A stretch of 64,000 bases of DNA from JAODBQ01 sp047602055 (GCA_047602055.1 JASGIG010000001.1:3224001-3288000), one strand, 5' to 3'; positions 1-8,966 are shown, counted from the first letter of the stretch. Made by a program: numbers and translations. Notes: a model not told the origin generated them from the sequence alone.

Positions 1-10
1 TGGCCGCCCC

Positions 11-47
11 GATTCGAGATGTGCGCATCGGGGCGGCGAATCTCGAA
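11..47. repeat. Family C inverted repeat, copy 1
   Basis: An inverted repeat with arms TTCGAGAT and ATCTCGAA around a GC-rich loop. The unit GATTCGAGATGTGCGCA recurs twice near 3.2 kb. This copy lies just 3' of the minus-strand CoA-transferase gene, so it could act as a terminator-like hairpin. Function is inferred only from position and pairing. Confidence 0.6.
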
Positions 48-75
48 CCGCTCCGATGGACTCGGGTTCGTGCGG

Positions 76-1308
76 TCAGGCACCGGTGACGGCAGCGGCG
101 CCGACGATGCCGGCGGCGTGGAGCACGTCGATCTCGTCGTCGCCGAAGCCGGCGGCGCGCAGCACCTCGACGGTGTCGGCGCCGAGCCTCGGCGCCGGCC
201 CTCGGGGACGGATGTCCGCGCCGGACACGTGCATCGGCGCGGCGATCGTGCGGAACGTCCCCTCGGGCGCGTCGATCTCGGTGAACACGCCGGCAGCGGC
301 GGCCTGCTCGTCGGCGGCCAGCTCGGCGAGCGTCACCGCCGGCCCCCAGATCAGGCCGGCGTCGTCGAGGATCTTGCCCCACTCGGCGGCGGTCTTCGAG
401 GCGAACACCTCGTCGACCAGCCGGGTGATCTCGGCCATGTTGTCGAAGCGGGCCCGAGGCGTGGCGAAGCGCTCGTCGTCGACCCACTCCGGGTGACCGA
501 GCGTCTCGCAGAACGGCTGCCACCAGCGCGGCTCGAGCATGTTGAGGATCAGGAAGCGGTCGTCGCTGCAGCGGAACCCGGTGGCGATCACGGCGAGGCG
601 CTGGTCGCGGGTGCGCTTGCTCGGCTGGCGACCGTCGACGAGCACCGACGACAGGTCGGCCGCCATCGTCCAGGTCGCGGTGTGCATCAGGTTGACGTCG
701 ACCACCTGGCCCTCGCCCGTGCGTTCGGCGACACGCAGCGCGGCGAGGATCGCGGCCACCATCGCCAGCGCGGTGGTGTGGTCGCCCTGCGCCGAGCCCG
801 GCTGGAGGATGTGGTTGCCGGGCATCGTCAGCCGCTCGGTGATCCCACCGCGGCCGAAGAACGCGGTGACGTCGTAGCCGGGCCGTGACGCGTCCGGGCC
901 GTTCAGCCCGTAGCCGGTGAGCGTGGCGTGGACCAGGTTCGGCTTGAGCGCGAACAGCGACGCGGCATCGAGCCCGTAGCGCTGCTGGCGGGAGGGGAGC
1001 AGGTTGCACAGCAGCACGTCGGCACCGGCGACGAGACGGCGGACGACGTCGGCACCCTCGGGCTTGTCGATCGCCACCGTGATGCTGCGCTTGCCGCGGT
1101 TGTCGACGGTGAACGACGCGTCGATCGGCGGCGAGTCCGGTGTCAGCCGCGACGGCCGGTTGATGCCGCGGGCGACGTCACCGGAGAGCGGCTCGACCTT
1201 GATCACCTCCGCGCCCATGTCGGCCAGCACCGCGCCGGCGCCAGGCGCCGCCATCCAGCTGGTCATCTCGACGACGCGCACCCCATCCAGCGGTCCGACC
1301 TTGGCCAT
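76..1308 (-). CDS. CaiB/BaiF family (class III) CoA-transferase
   Basis: A 410-residue class III CoA-transferase, a cytoplasmic family that moves CoA between acyl-CoA thioesters and carboxylates via an aspartyl-CoA intermediate. The N-terminus has the family Rossmann-like stretch (VRVVEMTSWMAAPGAG, then MGAEVIKVEPLSGD). The likely catalytic Asp sits in SAQGDHTTAL, followed by RTGEGQVVDVNLM. Length fits the family. The ATG at 1308 is chosen because GAGGAGGT lies about 8 nt upstream; reading further upstream runs into the next gene. The substrate cannot be told; racemase-type members of the same fold remain possible. Confidence 0.92.
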   Translation of the reverse strand: MAKVGPLDGVRVVEMTSWMAAPGAGAVLADMGAEVIKVEPLSGDVARGINRPSRLTPDSPPIDASFTVDNRGKRSITVAIDKPEGADVVRRLVAGADVLLCNLLPSRQQRYGLDAASLFALKPNLVHATLTGYGLNGPDASRPGYDVTAFFGRGGITERLTMPGNHILQPGSAQGDHTTALAMVAAILAALRVAERTGEGQVVDVNLMHTATWTMAADLSSVLVDGRQPSKRTRDQRLAVIATGFRCSDDRFLILNMLEPRWWQPFCETLGHPEWVDDERFATPRARFDNMAEITRLVDEVFASKTAAEWGKILDDAGLIWGPAVTLAELAADEQAAAAGVFTEIDAPEGTFRTIAAPMHVSGADIRPRGPAPRLGADTVEVLRAAGFGDDEIDVLHAAGIVGAAAVTGA

Positions 1309-1385
1309 GCCACGTACCTCCTCGTGTCGGAGCGCCACGGTACGCGAGCGCCGAGGGCCGCAGCGAGACCCGGATCGTCGGATCG

Positions 1386-1799
1386 TCAGATGGTGCCCCG
1401 GGTGAGCAGGATCCCGAAGAACAGCGCGCCGATCGCGCACAGGCCGCCGAGCGCGCCACCAAGGGCGATCGCCAGCTTGGTGCGCCCGACGGCGTGCACG
1501 GCGGCGAACACGCCGGACAGGACCGCCAGGGTGATCTTGATCATCAGGGTGACCTGGTACTCCGTGCTGGTGTCGCCGACGTGGACCTCGGCGATGTTCC
1601 ACAACCCGGTGAGCACGACGACGGCGAACGCCGGCCACGCCAGCCGGGCGAACGCCCGGGCGGCGGCCTTGGTGGCCTCCGGCGACACCCGCCGCAACGC
1701 CGGCACCACACCCGCCAAGGCGAACTGGCCGCCCACCCAGATCGCCGCGGCGAGGACGTGGAGGAACAGTCGGATCGTGTCGGCCGTGGGGGAGAGCAC
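1386..1799 (-). CDS. Small four-helix integral membrane protein (CopD-like)
   Basis: A 137-residue protein with four predicted membrane helices, at about residues 8-32, 48-70, 82-106 and 110-134. The first helix carries LHVLAAAIWVGGQ, a histidine/Trp-Gly-Gly pattern seen in CopD-like and related small membrane families. No soluble domain is present. It lies on the same strand as the CoA-transferase with a 77-base gap. Copper transport should not be assumed: the match is to fold pattern only. Confidence 0.7.
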   Translation of the reverse strand: MLSPTADTIRLFLHVLAAAIWVGGQFALAGVVPALRRVSPEATKAAARAFARLAWPAFAVVVLTGLWNIAEVHVGDTSTEYQVTLMIKITLAVLSGVFAAVHAVGRTKLAIALGGALGGLCAIGALFFGILLTRGTI

Positions 1800-1819
1800 C
1801 CCGGCAGGCTAGGTCGATC

Positions 1820-1894
1820 GTGCTCCGGTCCCAGCGGAGCGGCTCCCTGCGCCTGCCGTGCTCACTGCCTCCGCTGCGCTTCGGCGTTCGCCGC
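1820..1894. repeat. Family A intergenic repeat, copy A1
   Basis: One of nine copies of a roughly 75-bp intergenic element with the core CTGCGCCTGCCGTGCTC followed by GCCTCCGCTGCGCTTCGGC. This copy lies just 3' of the minus-strand VOC gene. Related sequences GATCGTGCT and GATCGGTGCT flank it, possibly an imperfect target duplication. Confidence 0.8.
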
Positions 1895-1908
1895 TTCTGG
1901 GATCGGTG

Positions 1909-2271
1909 CTAGGGCTGGACGGGAACGGCTTCGCCCACGCAAAGCTCGTTGCCCTCGACGTCCTGGAGCACGGTCCACCGGATGCCGAGCTCGTCGTGGT
2001 CGTCGCGACGGGTGGCGCCGAGGCCGACGAGCCGGGCGACCTCGGCCTCTCGGTCGGCGGCGGACAGGTCGAGATGGACCCGGTTCTTCGCGGTTTTGCC
2101 CTCGGGAACCTTGATGAACATCATCCCGGCGGTGCGTCGGCTGGGGGTGAGCTGGGCGAACGACTCGGTGGCGCCGTCGTCGACGGGATGGTCGAGGGCC
2201 TTCGACCAGAACGTGGCAAGGGCGATCGGGTCGGCCGCGTCGAACGTGATGCTGTGCAGGGCGATGCTCAT
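1909..2271 (-). CDS. VOC (glyoxalase/bleomycin-resistance-like) family protein
   Basis: A 120-residue single VOC domain with paired beta-alpha-beta-beta-beta modules: it starts SIALHSITFDAADPIALATFW, continues with NRVHLDLSAADREAEVARL and ends LQDVEGNELCVGE. The His and final Glu-type positions of the family metal site are present (HLDL, EGNEL). The start overlaps the stop of the upstream MerR gene by four bases (ATGA), so the two are translationally coupled and the regulator probably controls this gene. Substrate unknown. Confidence 0.85.
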   Translation of the reverse strand: MSIALHSITFDAADPIALATFWSKALDHPVDDGATESFAQLTPSRRTAGMMFIKVPEGKTAKNRVHLDLSAADREAEVARLVGLGATRRDDHDELGIRWTVLQDVEGNELCVGEAVPVQP

Positions 2272-3110
2272 GGGGTGCTCCTGTGATCGGTGGTGGACTT
2301 GTCGAGGGCCGGATCGTTGATCGGCCAGGCCACCTCAGTGCGCCATGCCGACTCGTCGGGGGTGTCGCCGGGGCCGACGACGTACCACTCGCGGGTGCGG
2401 TCGCCGGCGTGCTCGGCGTGGCGGGCGACCCACGCCCCGAGCGTGCGGTAGGTGTCGCCGAGGGTCTCGTACGGACCGGCGTGGACGAGCACGGCGACGG
2501 TCCGCGCCGGCAGCTCGCCGACCGCGACCCCGCCAGGGTGGCGCAGCGCGACCGGCTCGGCGATCGGGAGGAACGCTTCGACCTCCTCGGCCCGGTCGTC
2601 CAGGATCTCGGGGCCGAACAGCGCGCCCGGCGGCCCGTTGCGCTCGGCACCGGACATCGCCGCGACCACGGCGAGCGTGCGGAACGCCCGTTCCAGCCAC
2701 ACCGCGAACGTCGTGGCGTCGACCGTGGCCCGCGCCCGCAGCGTGTGCGTCGCCGCCTCGGTGCGGACGTGCACCGGCGTGTGCAGCGCCGGCGACGGTT
2801 CGGACTGCAGCTCGGCGATGATCCGCACCGTCTGGGCGAGGCGCTCTTCCATCACCGCCTGGTGGCGATCGAGGACCTTGCGGGTGATCTCGGGGTCGCG
2901 CGCGTCGAGCACCTCGCGCACCTCGGCGAGCGGCACGTCGAGCGTCCGCAGGCGGGCGATGACCGCGGCGTCGGCGAGCTGGTCGACGGTGTAGGCGCGA
3001 TAGCCGGTGCGCGGGTCGACCGACGCCGGCACGAGCAGGCCGCTCTCGTGGTGGGCGCGCAACGACTTGATCGACAGCGAGCTGGCCCGGGAGAACATCC
3101 CGATCGGCAT
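2268..3110 (-). CDS. MerR family regulator with GyrI-like effector-binding domain
   Basis: A regulator of about 280 residues. The N-terminal winged helix reads FSRASSLSIKSLRAHHESGLL and DPRTGYRAYTVDQ, as in MerR proteins, followed by a dimerisation helix to about residue 110. The rest resembles the SRPBCC/GyrI-like ligand-binding module of BmrR-type drug sensors (the LPARTVAVLVHAGPYE region is typical). The ATG at 3110 fits the usual MerR start; a GTG at 3128 in frame would add six residues. It overlaps the downstream VOC gene by four bases. Likely a small-molecule sensor; ligand unknown. Confidence 0.87.
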   Translation of the reverse strand: MPIGMFSRASSLSIKSLRAHHESGLLVPASVDPRTGYRAYTVDQLADAAVIARLRTLDVPLAEVREVLDARDPEITRKVLDRHQAVMEERLAQTVRIIAELQSEPSPALHTPVHVRTEAATHTLRARATVDATTFAVWLERAFRTLAVVAAMSGAERNGPPGALFGPEILDDRAEEVEAFLPIAEPVALRHPGGVAVGELPARTVAVLVHAGPYETLGDTYRTLGAWVARHAEHAGDRTREWYVVGPGDTPDESAWRTEVAWPINDPALDKSTTDHRSTP

Positions 3111-3178
3111 GGGCGCTTCGTCGTCCACGCCGACATGCTCGACCCTCCCCCCAAGGGAGAGTCAAGGCCCCGCGGCGC

Positions 3179-3281
3179 GATTCGAGATGTGCGCACCGGC
3201 ACCGCACATCTCACATCGCCCTGCGCTGCGCGGCGGGTGCGATTCGAGATGTGCGCACGGAGGCGGCCAATCTCGAATCGC
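3179..3281. repeat. Family C inverted repeats, copies 2 and 3
   Basis: Two copies of GATTCGAGATGTGCGCA (3179-3195 and 3241-3257). The second forms a perfect 12-bp inverted repeat, GCGATTCGAGAT at 3239-3250 with ATCTCGAATCGC at 3270-3281. The block is 3' of ispH and upstream of the MerR gene, where it could end ispH transcription. No U-rich tract follows. Confidence 0.65.
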
Positions 3282-3302
3282 GACCGGGCGCCCGGCGGCG
3301 GA

Positions 3303-4334
3303 TCAGGCGAGGGTGGCGAGGACGTCGCTGGCGGCGAAGGCGCGGTCGTCGGGCGCCGGCGCCAGCGACGGATCGGCGCCGAGCATCGCCCCCGCAGCGG
3401 CGCCGATGGCGGACTGCAGGTCGCGGATGTTGCGCGGCGGCGGGAAGTACTCGTCCTCGTCGGTCACCCGGACCAGCTCGACGCCGTGGCGCGGGGCGAG
3501 GCAGGCGATCACCTCGTCGACGAGCTGCTCGGGCGCCGACGCCCCGGCGGTGACGCCGACCGTCCCGTGGAGGTCGTCGGGCAGCTCCTCGGCCGAGTTG
3601 ATCCGGAACACCCGGGCGACGCCGGCGCCGACGGCCAGCTTCTCCAGCGCCCGAGTGTTCGACGAGTTCGCCGAGCCGATGACGACGATCGCGTCGCAGC
3701 CGTCGACGAGGGCCATCAGCGCCGACTGGCGGTTGGTGGTGGCGAAGCACAGGTCGCTGCGCCCCGGCGTCCAAGCCTCGGGGTAGCGCTGCTTGACGGC
3801 GACGGCCACGTCGGCCCAGTCGCGGTGCGACAGCGTCGTCTGCGCCAGCAGGGCGACCGGCTCGGCGAACGGTTCCAGCGCCTCGACCTCGGCGACGCTC
3901 TCCACCCGGCTGATCGACTGCGGGGCGACCGCCATCGTGCCGACCGCCTCCTCGTGGCCCTGGTGGCCGACGTAGACGATGCGATAGCCGCGCCCGGCGC
4001 GGACCTTGACCTCGTGGTGCACCTTGGTCACCAGCGGGCACACCGAGTCGACCACGTAGGAGCCACGCTCGCGGGCCGCGGCCACCACCTCGGGCGCCGA
4101 GCCGTGGGCCGAGAGCATGATCGGCCGGCCCGGTGGCACGTCGGCGATGTCGTCGACGAACACCACGCCCTGCTCGACGAAGCGGTCGACGACGAGCTTG
4201 TTGTGGACGATCTCGTGGTAGCAGTACACCGGCGGCTCGAAGCTGCGGACCATCCACGCCAGCGCCTTGATCGCCATCTCCACGCCGGCGCAGAACCCGC
4301 GCGGCTCGGCGAGCAGCACGCGGTCGACGTCCAT
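3303..4334 (-). CDS. ispH: 4-hydroxy-3-methylbut-2-enyl diphosphate reductase
   Basis: The last enzyme of the MEP isoprenoid pathway, a [4Fe-4S] protein reducing HMBPP to IPP and DMAPP in the cytoplasm. The 343-residue chain has the three cluster cysteines: C15 (RGFCAGV), C99 (DSVCPLVTK) and C196 (LCFATTNRQ). The active-site patterns YVGHQGHEEA, VIGSANSSNT and GVTAGASAPE are also present. Length is a little above the usual 310-330 because of an Ala-rich tail. Divergent from the DUF512 gene with a 51-base gap. Confidence 0.97.
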   Translation of the reverse strand: MDVDRVLLAEPRGFCAGVEMAIKALAWMVRSFEPPVYCYHEIVHNKLVVDRFVEQGVVFVDDIADVPPGRPIMLSAHGSAPEVVAAARERGSYVVDSVCPLVTKVHHEVKVRAGRGYRIVYVGHQGHEEAVGTMAVAPQSISRVESVAEVEALEPFAEPVALLAQTTLSHRDWADVAVAVKQRYPEAWTPGRSDLCFATTNRQSALMALVDGCDAIVVIGSANSSNTRALEKLAVGAGVARVFRINSAEELPDDLHGTVGVTAGASAPEQLVDEVIACLAPRHGVELVRVTDEDEYFPPPRNIRDLQSAIGAAAGAMLGADPSLAPAPDDRAFAASDVLATLA

Positions 4335-4385
4335 GCTGCGAGGCTACCGATCGGCCAATCGGGCAGGCCGGTAGCGTGGACGGCC

Positions 4386-5839
4386 GTGTCCGCAGCCGTT
4401 TCGCTCGCGGTGCCGCGCCCGCGTGCGCAGCACGGCCCGACCGTCGTCGCCGTCGCCGACGGGTCGGCGGCGGCGCGCGCCGGCTTGCGCCCGGGCGACG
4501 AGGTGGTGTCGGTCAACGGCTCGATGCCACGCGACGTCATCGAGTGGCGCTTCGCCGTCGACGAGCCGGACGTCGAGCTGACCGTGCAGCGCGGCGGCAT
4601 CGAGCTGGACGTCGTCGTCGCCAAGCGCGCCGGCGAGCCGCTCGGCGCCGAGGTGTCCAGCGCGGTGTTCGACCGCGTCAGGACGTGCGACAACCACTGC
4701 GAGTTCTGCTTCATCTACCAGCTGCCGACCGGCCTGCGCCGCAGCCTGTACCTCAAGGACGACGACTACCGGCTGAGCTTCCTGTACGGGAACTTCACGA
4801 CGCTCACCCGGTTCACCGAGGCCGACCTGGAGCGGGTGGTCACCGAGCGCCTGTCGCCGCTGAACGTCAGCATCCACGCCACCGACCCGGACGTGCGCGC
4901 CCGGATGCTGAAGAACCCCCGTGGCGGGATGAGCCTGCGCTGGCTGCGGGCGCTGCTCGACCACGGCATCGAGGTCCACGGCCAGGTCGTGCTGTGCCCC
5001 GGCGTCAACGACGGCGCGGTGTTCGAGCGGACGATGGCCGGCGTGCTCGACGAGTACCCGGAGCTGGCGTCGGTCGCCGTCGTCCCACTCGGGCTCAGCC
5101 GGTTCAACACCGAGCCGGCGATGCGCCTGCACACCACCGCCGAGGCCGCCGCGGTGGTCGAGGCGATCGACGCGTGGCAGCGGATCTTCCTGCGCACGCT
5201 CGGGCGGCGGATGGTCTTCGCCGCCGACGAGTACTACCTGATGGCCGGCCGCCCGTTCCCCGGTCCGGAGACGTACGAGGGGTTCGGGATGCACGAGGAC
5301 GGCATCGGCATGGCGGCGACGTTCGCGCTGGAGTGGCACGGCGAGGTGGCCGCACCGACCGGCGTGCAGAGCGGCTTCTTCGCCTGGGTCGACGGGGCAC
5401 CGGCGGCGGGCTACCGGGCCCACGCAACCCCGCCGGCGACACCGGCCTGCACGCCTGCGGCGGCGACGCCACGGCCGCGACGCCGGTGAAGCTCGGCGCG
5501 CCGCGGCGGCGCGATGCGCCCGTCGGGATCCTCACCGGCCCGCTCGGCGCGCCGGTCATCGCCCCGCTGGTCGACGAGCTCGGCCGTGCCGACGTGCGGG
5601 TCCTGACGGTGGCCAACGAGTTCTTCGGTGGCAACACCGGCGTCACCGGCCTGATGGTGGGGGAGGACATCGCCCGGGTCCTCGCCGCCGAGCCGGTCGG
5701 CGACCGCTACCTGCTGCCCGACGTGTGCCTCAGCGAGGGCCGGTTCCTCGACGGCCTGACCGTCGCCGACCTGCCCCGTCCCGTCGAGGTCGTCCCGACC
5801 GACGGCATCGCGCTCCGCAAGGCGCTGGAGGCGCCGTGA
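4386..5839 (+). CDS. PDZ / DUF512 radical-SAM-like protein, one apparent frameshift
   Basis: A roughly 484-residue protein of the DUF512 family. An N-terminal PDZ-like module (GSAAARAGLRPGDEVVSVNG) is followed by a CxxxCxxC cluster motif, CDNHCEFCF, near residue 101, then the NVSIHATDP and VLCPGVND segments and a C-terminal half with FFGGNTGVTGLMVGED. The reading frame breaks near 5420: codons to GYRA are in one frame and NPAGDTGLHACGGD onward in another, consistent with one missing base in GGGCCCA. Both halves look conserved, so a sequence error is likely. Often found next to der, as here. GTG start at 4386. Confidence 0.88.
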
Positions 5840-5871
5840 CATCCCCTGCCCGCCGTCACCGGCTGCTGTGC

Positions 5872-5992
5872 TCGGAGTGGGACATGCCCGATGGAGTAGG
5901 CAACGCTTGCCGTGGGCGCACCTGCCACTCGGTCGCAGCTGCCACTCCAACCGCGCGCCGGGCACTCCGAACGCGCGGCAGGCACTCCGAAC
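5872..5992. repeat. Family B nested inverted repeat, copy B0 plus two half-units
   Basis: A copy related to two 81-bp units at 24.1 kb. It has GGAGTG at the left, CGATGGAGTAGG inside, the shared core GCCGTGGGCGCACC, and CACTCC sites on the right. Two further half-units with GGCACTCCGAACG follow. It fills the gap between the DUF512 gene and der. Confidence 0.7.
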
Positions 5993-6039
5993 GGTGGTGC
6001 CGGGGGGACCGACGGGTGCGCTCGGCGAAGGGGTGGGGC

Positions 6040-7395
6040 ATGAACGAGTCCAACGCGCTGCCGACGGTCGTCGTCGTCGGACGGCCGAACGTCGGCAAGA
6101 GCACGCTGTTCAACCGCATCGTCGGCGAGCAGGTCGCCATCGTCGAGGACCGCCCCGGCGTCACCCGCGACCGCAAGGAGACCGAGGCGGAGTGGCTGGG
6201 CGTGCCGTTCGTGCTCGTCGACACCGGCGGCTGGCTGCCCGGCGGCAGCGACCTCGACGCCAAGGTCAGCCGCCAGGTCGAGGCCGCGGTGCGCGACGCC
6301 GACGTCGTCCTGTTCGTCGTCGACGCGTCGACGGGTGTCACCGACGACGACGAGGCCGTCGCCGCCTGGCTCCGGAAGATCAACGCGCACGTGCTGCTCG
6401 TCGTCAACAAGAGCGACAACGACCGGCGGGAGAACGATCGCTGGGAGTTCCTGTCGCTCGGCCTCGGCGACCCGCTGCCGGTCAGCGCGCTGCACGGCCG
6501 CCGCGCCGGCGACCTGCTCGACGAGGTCGTGGCCCGCTTCCCGGCATCGGCTCGCCCGGCAGACGACGACGCCGACGGCATCGAGCTCGGCGACGCCGCG
6601 CCGTGGGCGCCGGATGACCAGCCCCCGCCGCGCGTCGCCATCGTCGGGCGCCCGAACGTCGGCAAGAGCACGCTGTTCAACCGGCTCGTCGGCGAGGACC
6701 GCTCCGTCGTCCACGACATGGCCGGCACGACCCGCGACGCGATCGACACGCTCGTCGAGACGCCCGACGGGCCGATCGTGTTCGTCGACACCGCCGGGAT
6801 GCGCCGCCGCAGCCGGATCGACGACTCGGCCGAGTACTACTCGCTGGTTCGGGCGCTGCGGGCCATCGACGACGCCGACATCGCCCTGCTGGTGATCGAC
6901 GCCACCGAGGGCGTCACCACCCAGGACCAGCGCCTCGCCGAGCGGATCGACGCGGCGGGCTGCCCGATCGTGGTGATGCTCAACAAGTGGGAGCTGATCG
7001 ACGACGCCGAGCGCCGCCTGGAGGTGCAGGCCGAGCTGAACCGCAAGCTGTACTTCGTCGGTGACGCGCCGGTGCTGAAGATCTCGGCGCTGACCGGCAA
7101 GGGCGTGCACAAGCTGCGCCCGGTGCTGCAGGAGGCGATCGAGCAGTACCACCGCCGCGTGCCGACCCGTGACGTCAACCGGGTGATCGCCGACGCCCAG
7201 CAGCGCCACCCGGCACCGGGCGGCATCCGCGTGCTGTACGCGTTGCAGGGCGCGACCGACCCGCCGACGTTCACGCTGTTCGTCAACCGCGAGCTGCCCC
7301 AGACGTACATGCGCTACCTGGAGCGCAGCATCCGCGAGGCGTTCGGCTTCGGGGCGACGCCGCTCAAGCTGCGCGTGCGCAAGCGCACCGAGTAG
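6040..7395 (+). CDS. der: Ribosome biogenesis GTPase Der (EngA)
   Basis: A 451-residue double GTPase required for 50S subunit maturation. Two tandem G domains each carry GRPNVGKSTLFNR: the first at residues 14-26, the second near 203. The first DxxG is DTGGW and its NKxD-type motif NKSDN; the second has DTAGM and NKWEL. The C-terminal KH-like domain (about 350-451) ends TPLKLRVRKRTE. The ATG at 6040 is chosen because it precedes the first G domain directly. Followed after 11 bases by a small zinc-ribbon membrane protein. Confidence 0.97.
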   Translation: MNESNALPTVVVVGRPNVGKSTLFNRIVGEQVAIVEDRPGVTRDRKETEAEWLGVPFVLVDTGGWLPGGSDLDAKVSRQVEAAVRDADVVLFVVDASTGVTDDDEAVAAWLRKINAHVLLVVNKSDNDRRENDRWEFLSLGLGDPLPVSALHGRRAGDLLDEVVARFPASARPADDDADGIELGDAAPWAPDDQPPPRVAIVGRPNVGKSTLFNRLVGEDRSVVHDMAGTTRDAIDTLVETPDGPIVFVDTAGMRRRSRIDDSAEYYSLVRALRAIDDADIALLVIDATEGVTTQDQRLAERIDAAGCPIVVMLNKWELIDDAERRLEVQAELNRKLYFVGDAPVLKISALTGKGVHKLRPVLQEAIEQYHRRVPTRDVNRVIADAQQRHPAPGGIRVLYALQGATDPPTFTLFVNRELPQTYMRYLERSIREAFGFGATPLKLRVRKRTE

Positions 7396-7406
7396 GTCGG
7401 TCGGCC

Positions 7407-7661
7407 GTGCCCTGGTGCGAGGACTGCGCGAAGTACTGGACGCCGTCGGCGATGAACGCCGACGGCACCTGCCCGACGTGCGGGCGCGCGCTGGAGGCGA
7501 CCAAGGCCGAGCCGATCACGGCCAAGAACCTGGACCTCAAGAAGCTCGCCGCCGGCGAGGAGGGCGACGAGGAGTCGGCCAAGGCGCCCTGGCACTTCAA
7601 GCTCCTCCTCGTCCTCCTCGCCCTCTACCTCACCTGGCGCGTGATCGACCTGTTCCGTTAG
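7407..7661 (+). CDS. Small zinc-ribbon single-pass membrane protein
   Basis: An 84-residue protein with an N-terminal zinc-ribbon (C4, C7 and a CPTC pair near residues 27-30), a charged linker and one C-terminal membrane helix (about residues 64-81, FKLLLVLLALYLTWRVIDLF). Eleven bases separate it from der, so the two are probably co-transcribed. The topology suggests a cytoplasmic zinc-ribbon tethered to the membrane. Specific function is unknown. GTG start. Confidence 0.8.
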   Translation: MPWCEDCAKYWTPSAMNADGTCPTCGRALEATKAEPITAKNLDLKKLAAGEEGDEESAKAPWHFKLLLVLLALYLTWRVIDLFR

Positions 7662-7674
7662 GAGCCGAGCGTGC

Positions 7675-8000
7675 ACTCCGGGCCGCCGACGAACGAACGC
7701 GGCACGGCCTCGATCGCCGCCACCCACCCCACCCCGCATCGGCCTCGGCGGTGCACTCCACCTCGGTGGCCGCGGTGTGCTCGGCGTGGCCCAGCACGGT
7801 GGCCGAGGTCAGGCCGTCCCGTCGGCCGACTTCGACGTCACCGGCTGACCATCGTGGCCGCAGACCTCGAACGCCGAGCGGTTCGTGTCGTCGGTGTTGA
7901 ACGCGAACCCGGAGGCGAAGATGATGCAGTCCAGGTCGTCGTGGACGCCGCCGGCCCGCAGGCCGGTCTCGTCGATCGGTACCACGCCTCGAGGCGCTCG
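7675..8000 (-). pseudogene. Decayed C-terminal fragment of a Baeyer-Villiger-type flavin monooxygenase
   Basis: Reading the minus strand from about 8000 gives GLRAGGVHDDLDCIIFASGF, then AFNTDDTNRSAFEVCGHDGQ, a clear match to the C-terminal NAD/FAD segment of Baeyer-Villiger monooxygenases (family pattern DxIIxATGF...GRxG). A stop follows, and after a frame change the family tail is recognisable as TEVECTAEADAGW and a Cys-Thr near the end. The N-terminal FAD and NADP domains are absent. It is broken by at least one stop and one frame change, so no product is expected. Confidence 0.7.
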
Positions 8001-8079
8001 GCGGTGAGGCGCCGCTCACCAAAACGCGGAGTGGACCGGTGGCCTGCCGCTCTGCGAGGTAGGCTCGCCAACCGTCATA

Positions 8080-8154
8080 CGGGCTGTAGCGCAGCTTGGT
8101 TAGCGCACTTGTCTGGGGGACAAGGGGTCGGGAGTTCAAATCTCCCCAGCCCGA
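8080..8154 (+). tRNA. tRNA-Pro (GGG anticodon)
   Basis: A 75-nt cloverleaf. Acceptor arms CGGGCTG (8080-8086) and CAGCCCG (8147-8153) pair perfectly, with discriminator A at 8154. The D arm is GCGC/GCGC, the anticodon stem CTTGT/ACAAG with loop CTGGGGG giving anticodon GGG, and the T arm GGGAG-TTCAAAT-CTCCC. CCA is not encoded. Confidence 0.96.
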
Positions 8155-8207
8155 CGTGTGACGGCGCCGGTGGGTGCCGTCGACGCGCCGCTACAGTCCG
8201 GCGGGTC

Positions 8208-8870
8208 ATGGGCCCGTTGCTCGCCGAGGTCGCCGTGCTCGGCCTGCTGAGCGGGCTCGACCCGCTGGGCTTCATCGCCGTGGTCGTGGTCAGCGCGCAG
8301 GACAAGCGCAACGGCGTCGCGTTCTGCGCCGGCTGGCTGCTCACCCTGGCCGCCCTGGCTCTCGCGCCGGGACTCGTCTTCCACGGTCACGTCACGCGCC
8401 ATCACGCCCGCGCCACCCACCGACACCTACTGGCCTGGCTGTTCCTCGTCGTCGGCGTCGCCCTCGTCGGCCTGGCGATCCACGCCTGGCGGCTGAGCCG
8501 CCGCCAGCAGGGCGACGAGGTGCCGCGCTGGTACCGCCGCCTCCAGCGCGTCGGCCCGAAGACGTCGTTCGTCACCGGCCTCGTGCTGCCGAGCTTCCCC
8601 GCCGCGCTCGCCGCCGGCACGGCGGTGTTCCACAGCGACCGCCGGCTCACCGCCCAGCTGCTGGTGATCGTCGTTTTCCTCGCGTGCTCGAGCATCAACG
8701 TCATCCCGCCGACGGTCGTGCTCGAGGTGCGCCCCGGCGCCGCGCCGGCCCTGAGCCGCCTCAACAACTGGGCGTACCTGCGTCGCCACACGATCACGTT
8801 CGTCGTCCTCGGCGCGATCGGCGTCTTCCTCATCGCCCGTTCCGTGTTCCGATTGACCCACGGAGTGTGA
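8208..8870 (+). CDS. GAP/LysE-type integral membrane protein
   Basis: A 220-residue membrane protein with about six helices. It opens VAVLGLLSGLDPLGFIAVVVV, resembling the GAP (SAP) branch of the LysE exporter superfamily, which in mycobacteria includes the glycopeptidolipid- and sulfolipid-associated transporters. The middle holds a His-rich loop (HGHVTRHHARATHRH) and a basic cytosolic loop; the C-terminus has two further helices. It likely exports a small molecule or lipid; substrate unknown. ATG at 8208. Confidence 0.75.
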   Translation: MGPLLAEVAVLGLLSGLDPLGFIAVVVVSAQDKRNGVAFCAGWLLTLAALALAPGLVFHGHVTRHHARATHRHLLAWLFLVVGVALVGLAIHAWRLSRRQQGDEVPRWYRRLQRVGPKTSFVTGLVLPSFPAALAAGTAVFHSDRRLTAQLLVIVVFLACSSINVIPPTVVLEVRPGAAPALSRLNNWAYLRRHTITFVVLGAIGVFLIARSVFRLTHGV

Positions 8871-8966
8871 GCTGACGAGCGCATCGGTCGGCGGGCAGGC
8901 GTGGCAGTGGCGCCTACCAAGCCGGGATCGCCGTCGCCGCGTTCACGGTGGGTACCGTGCCCGGAC

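Noticed and set aside
2283..4385. Long open frame on the plus strand ahead of the DUF512 start
   Set aside because: It runs opposite through the MerR and ispH genes with a Gly/Arg/Asp-rich shadow composition; only the part from 4386 matches a family.
8080..8154. tRNA-Pro 3' end as a prophage attachment site
   Set aside because: No integrase or duplicated tRNA end was seen nearby, so no mobile element is called.
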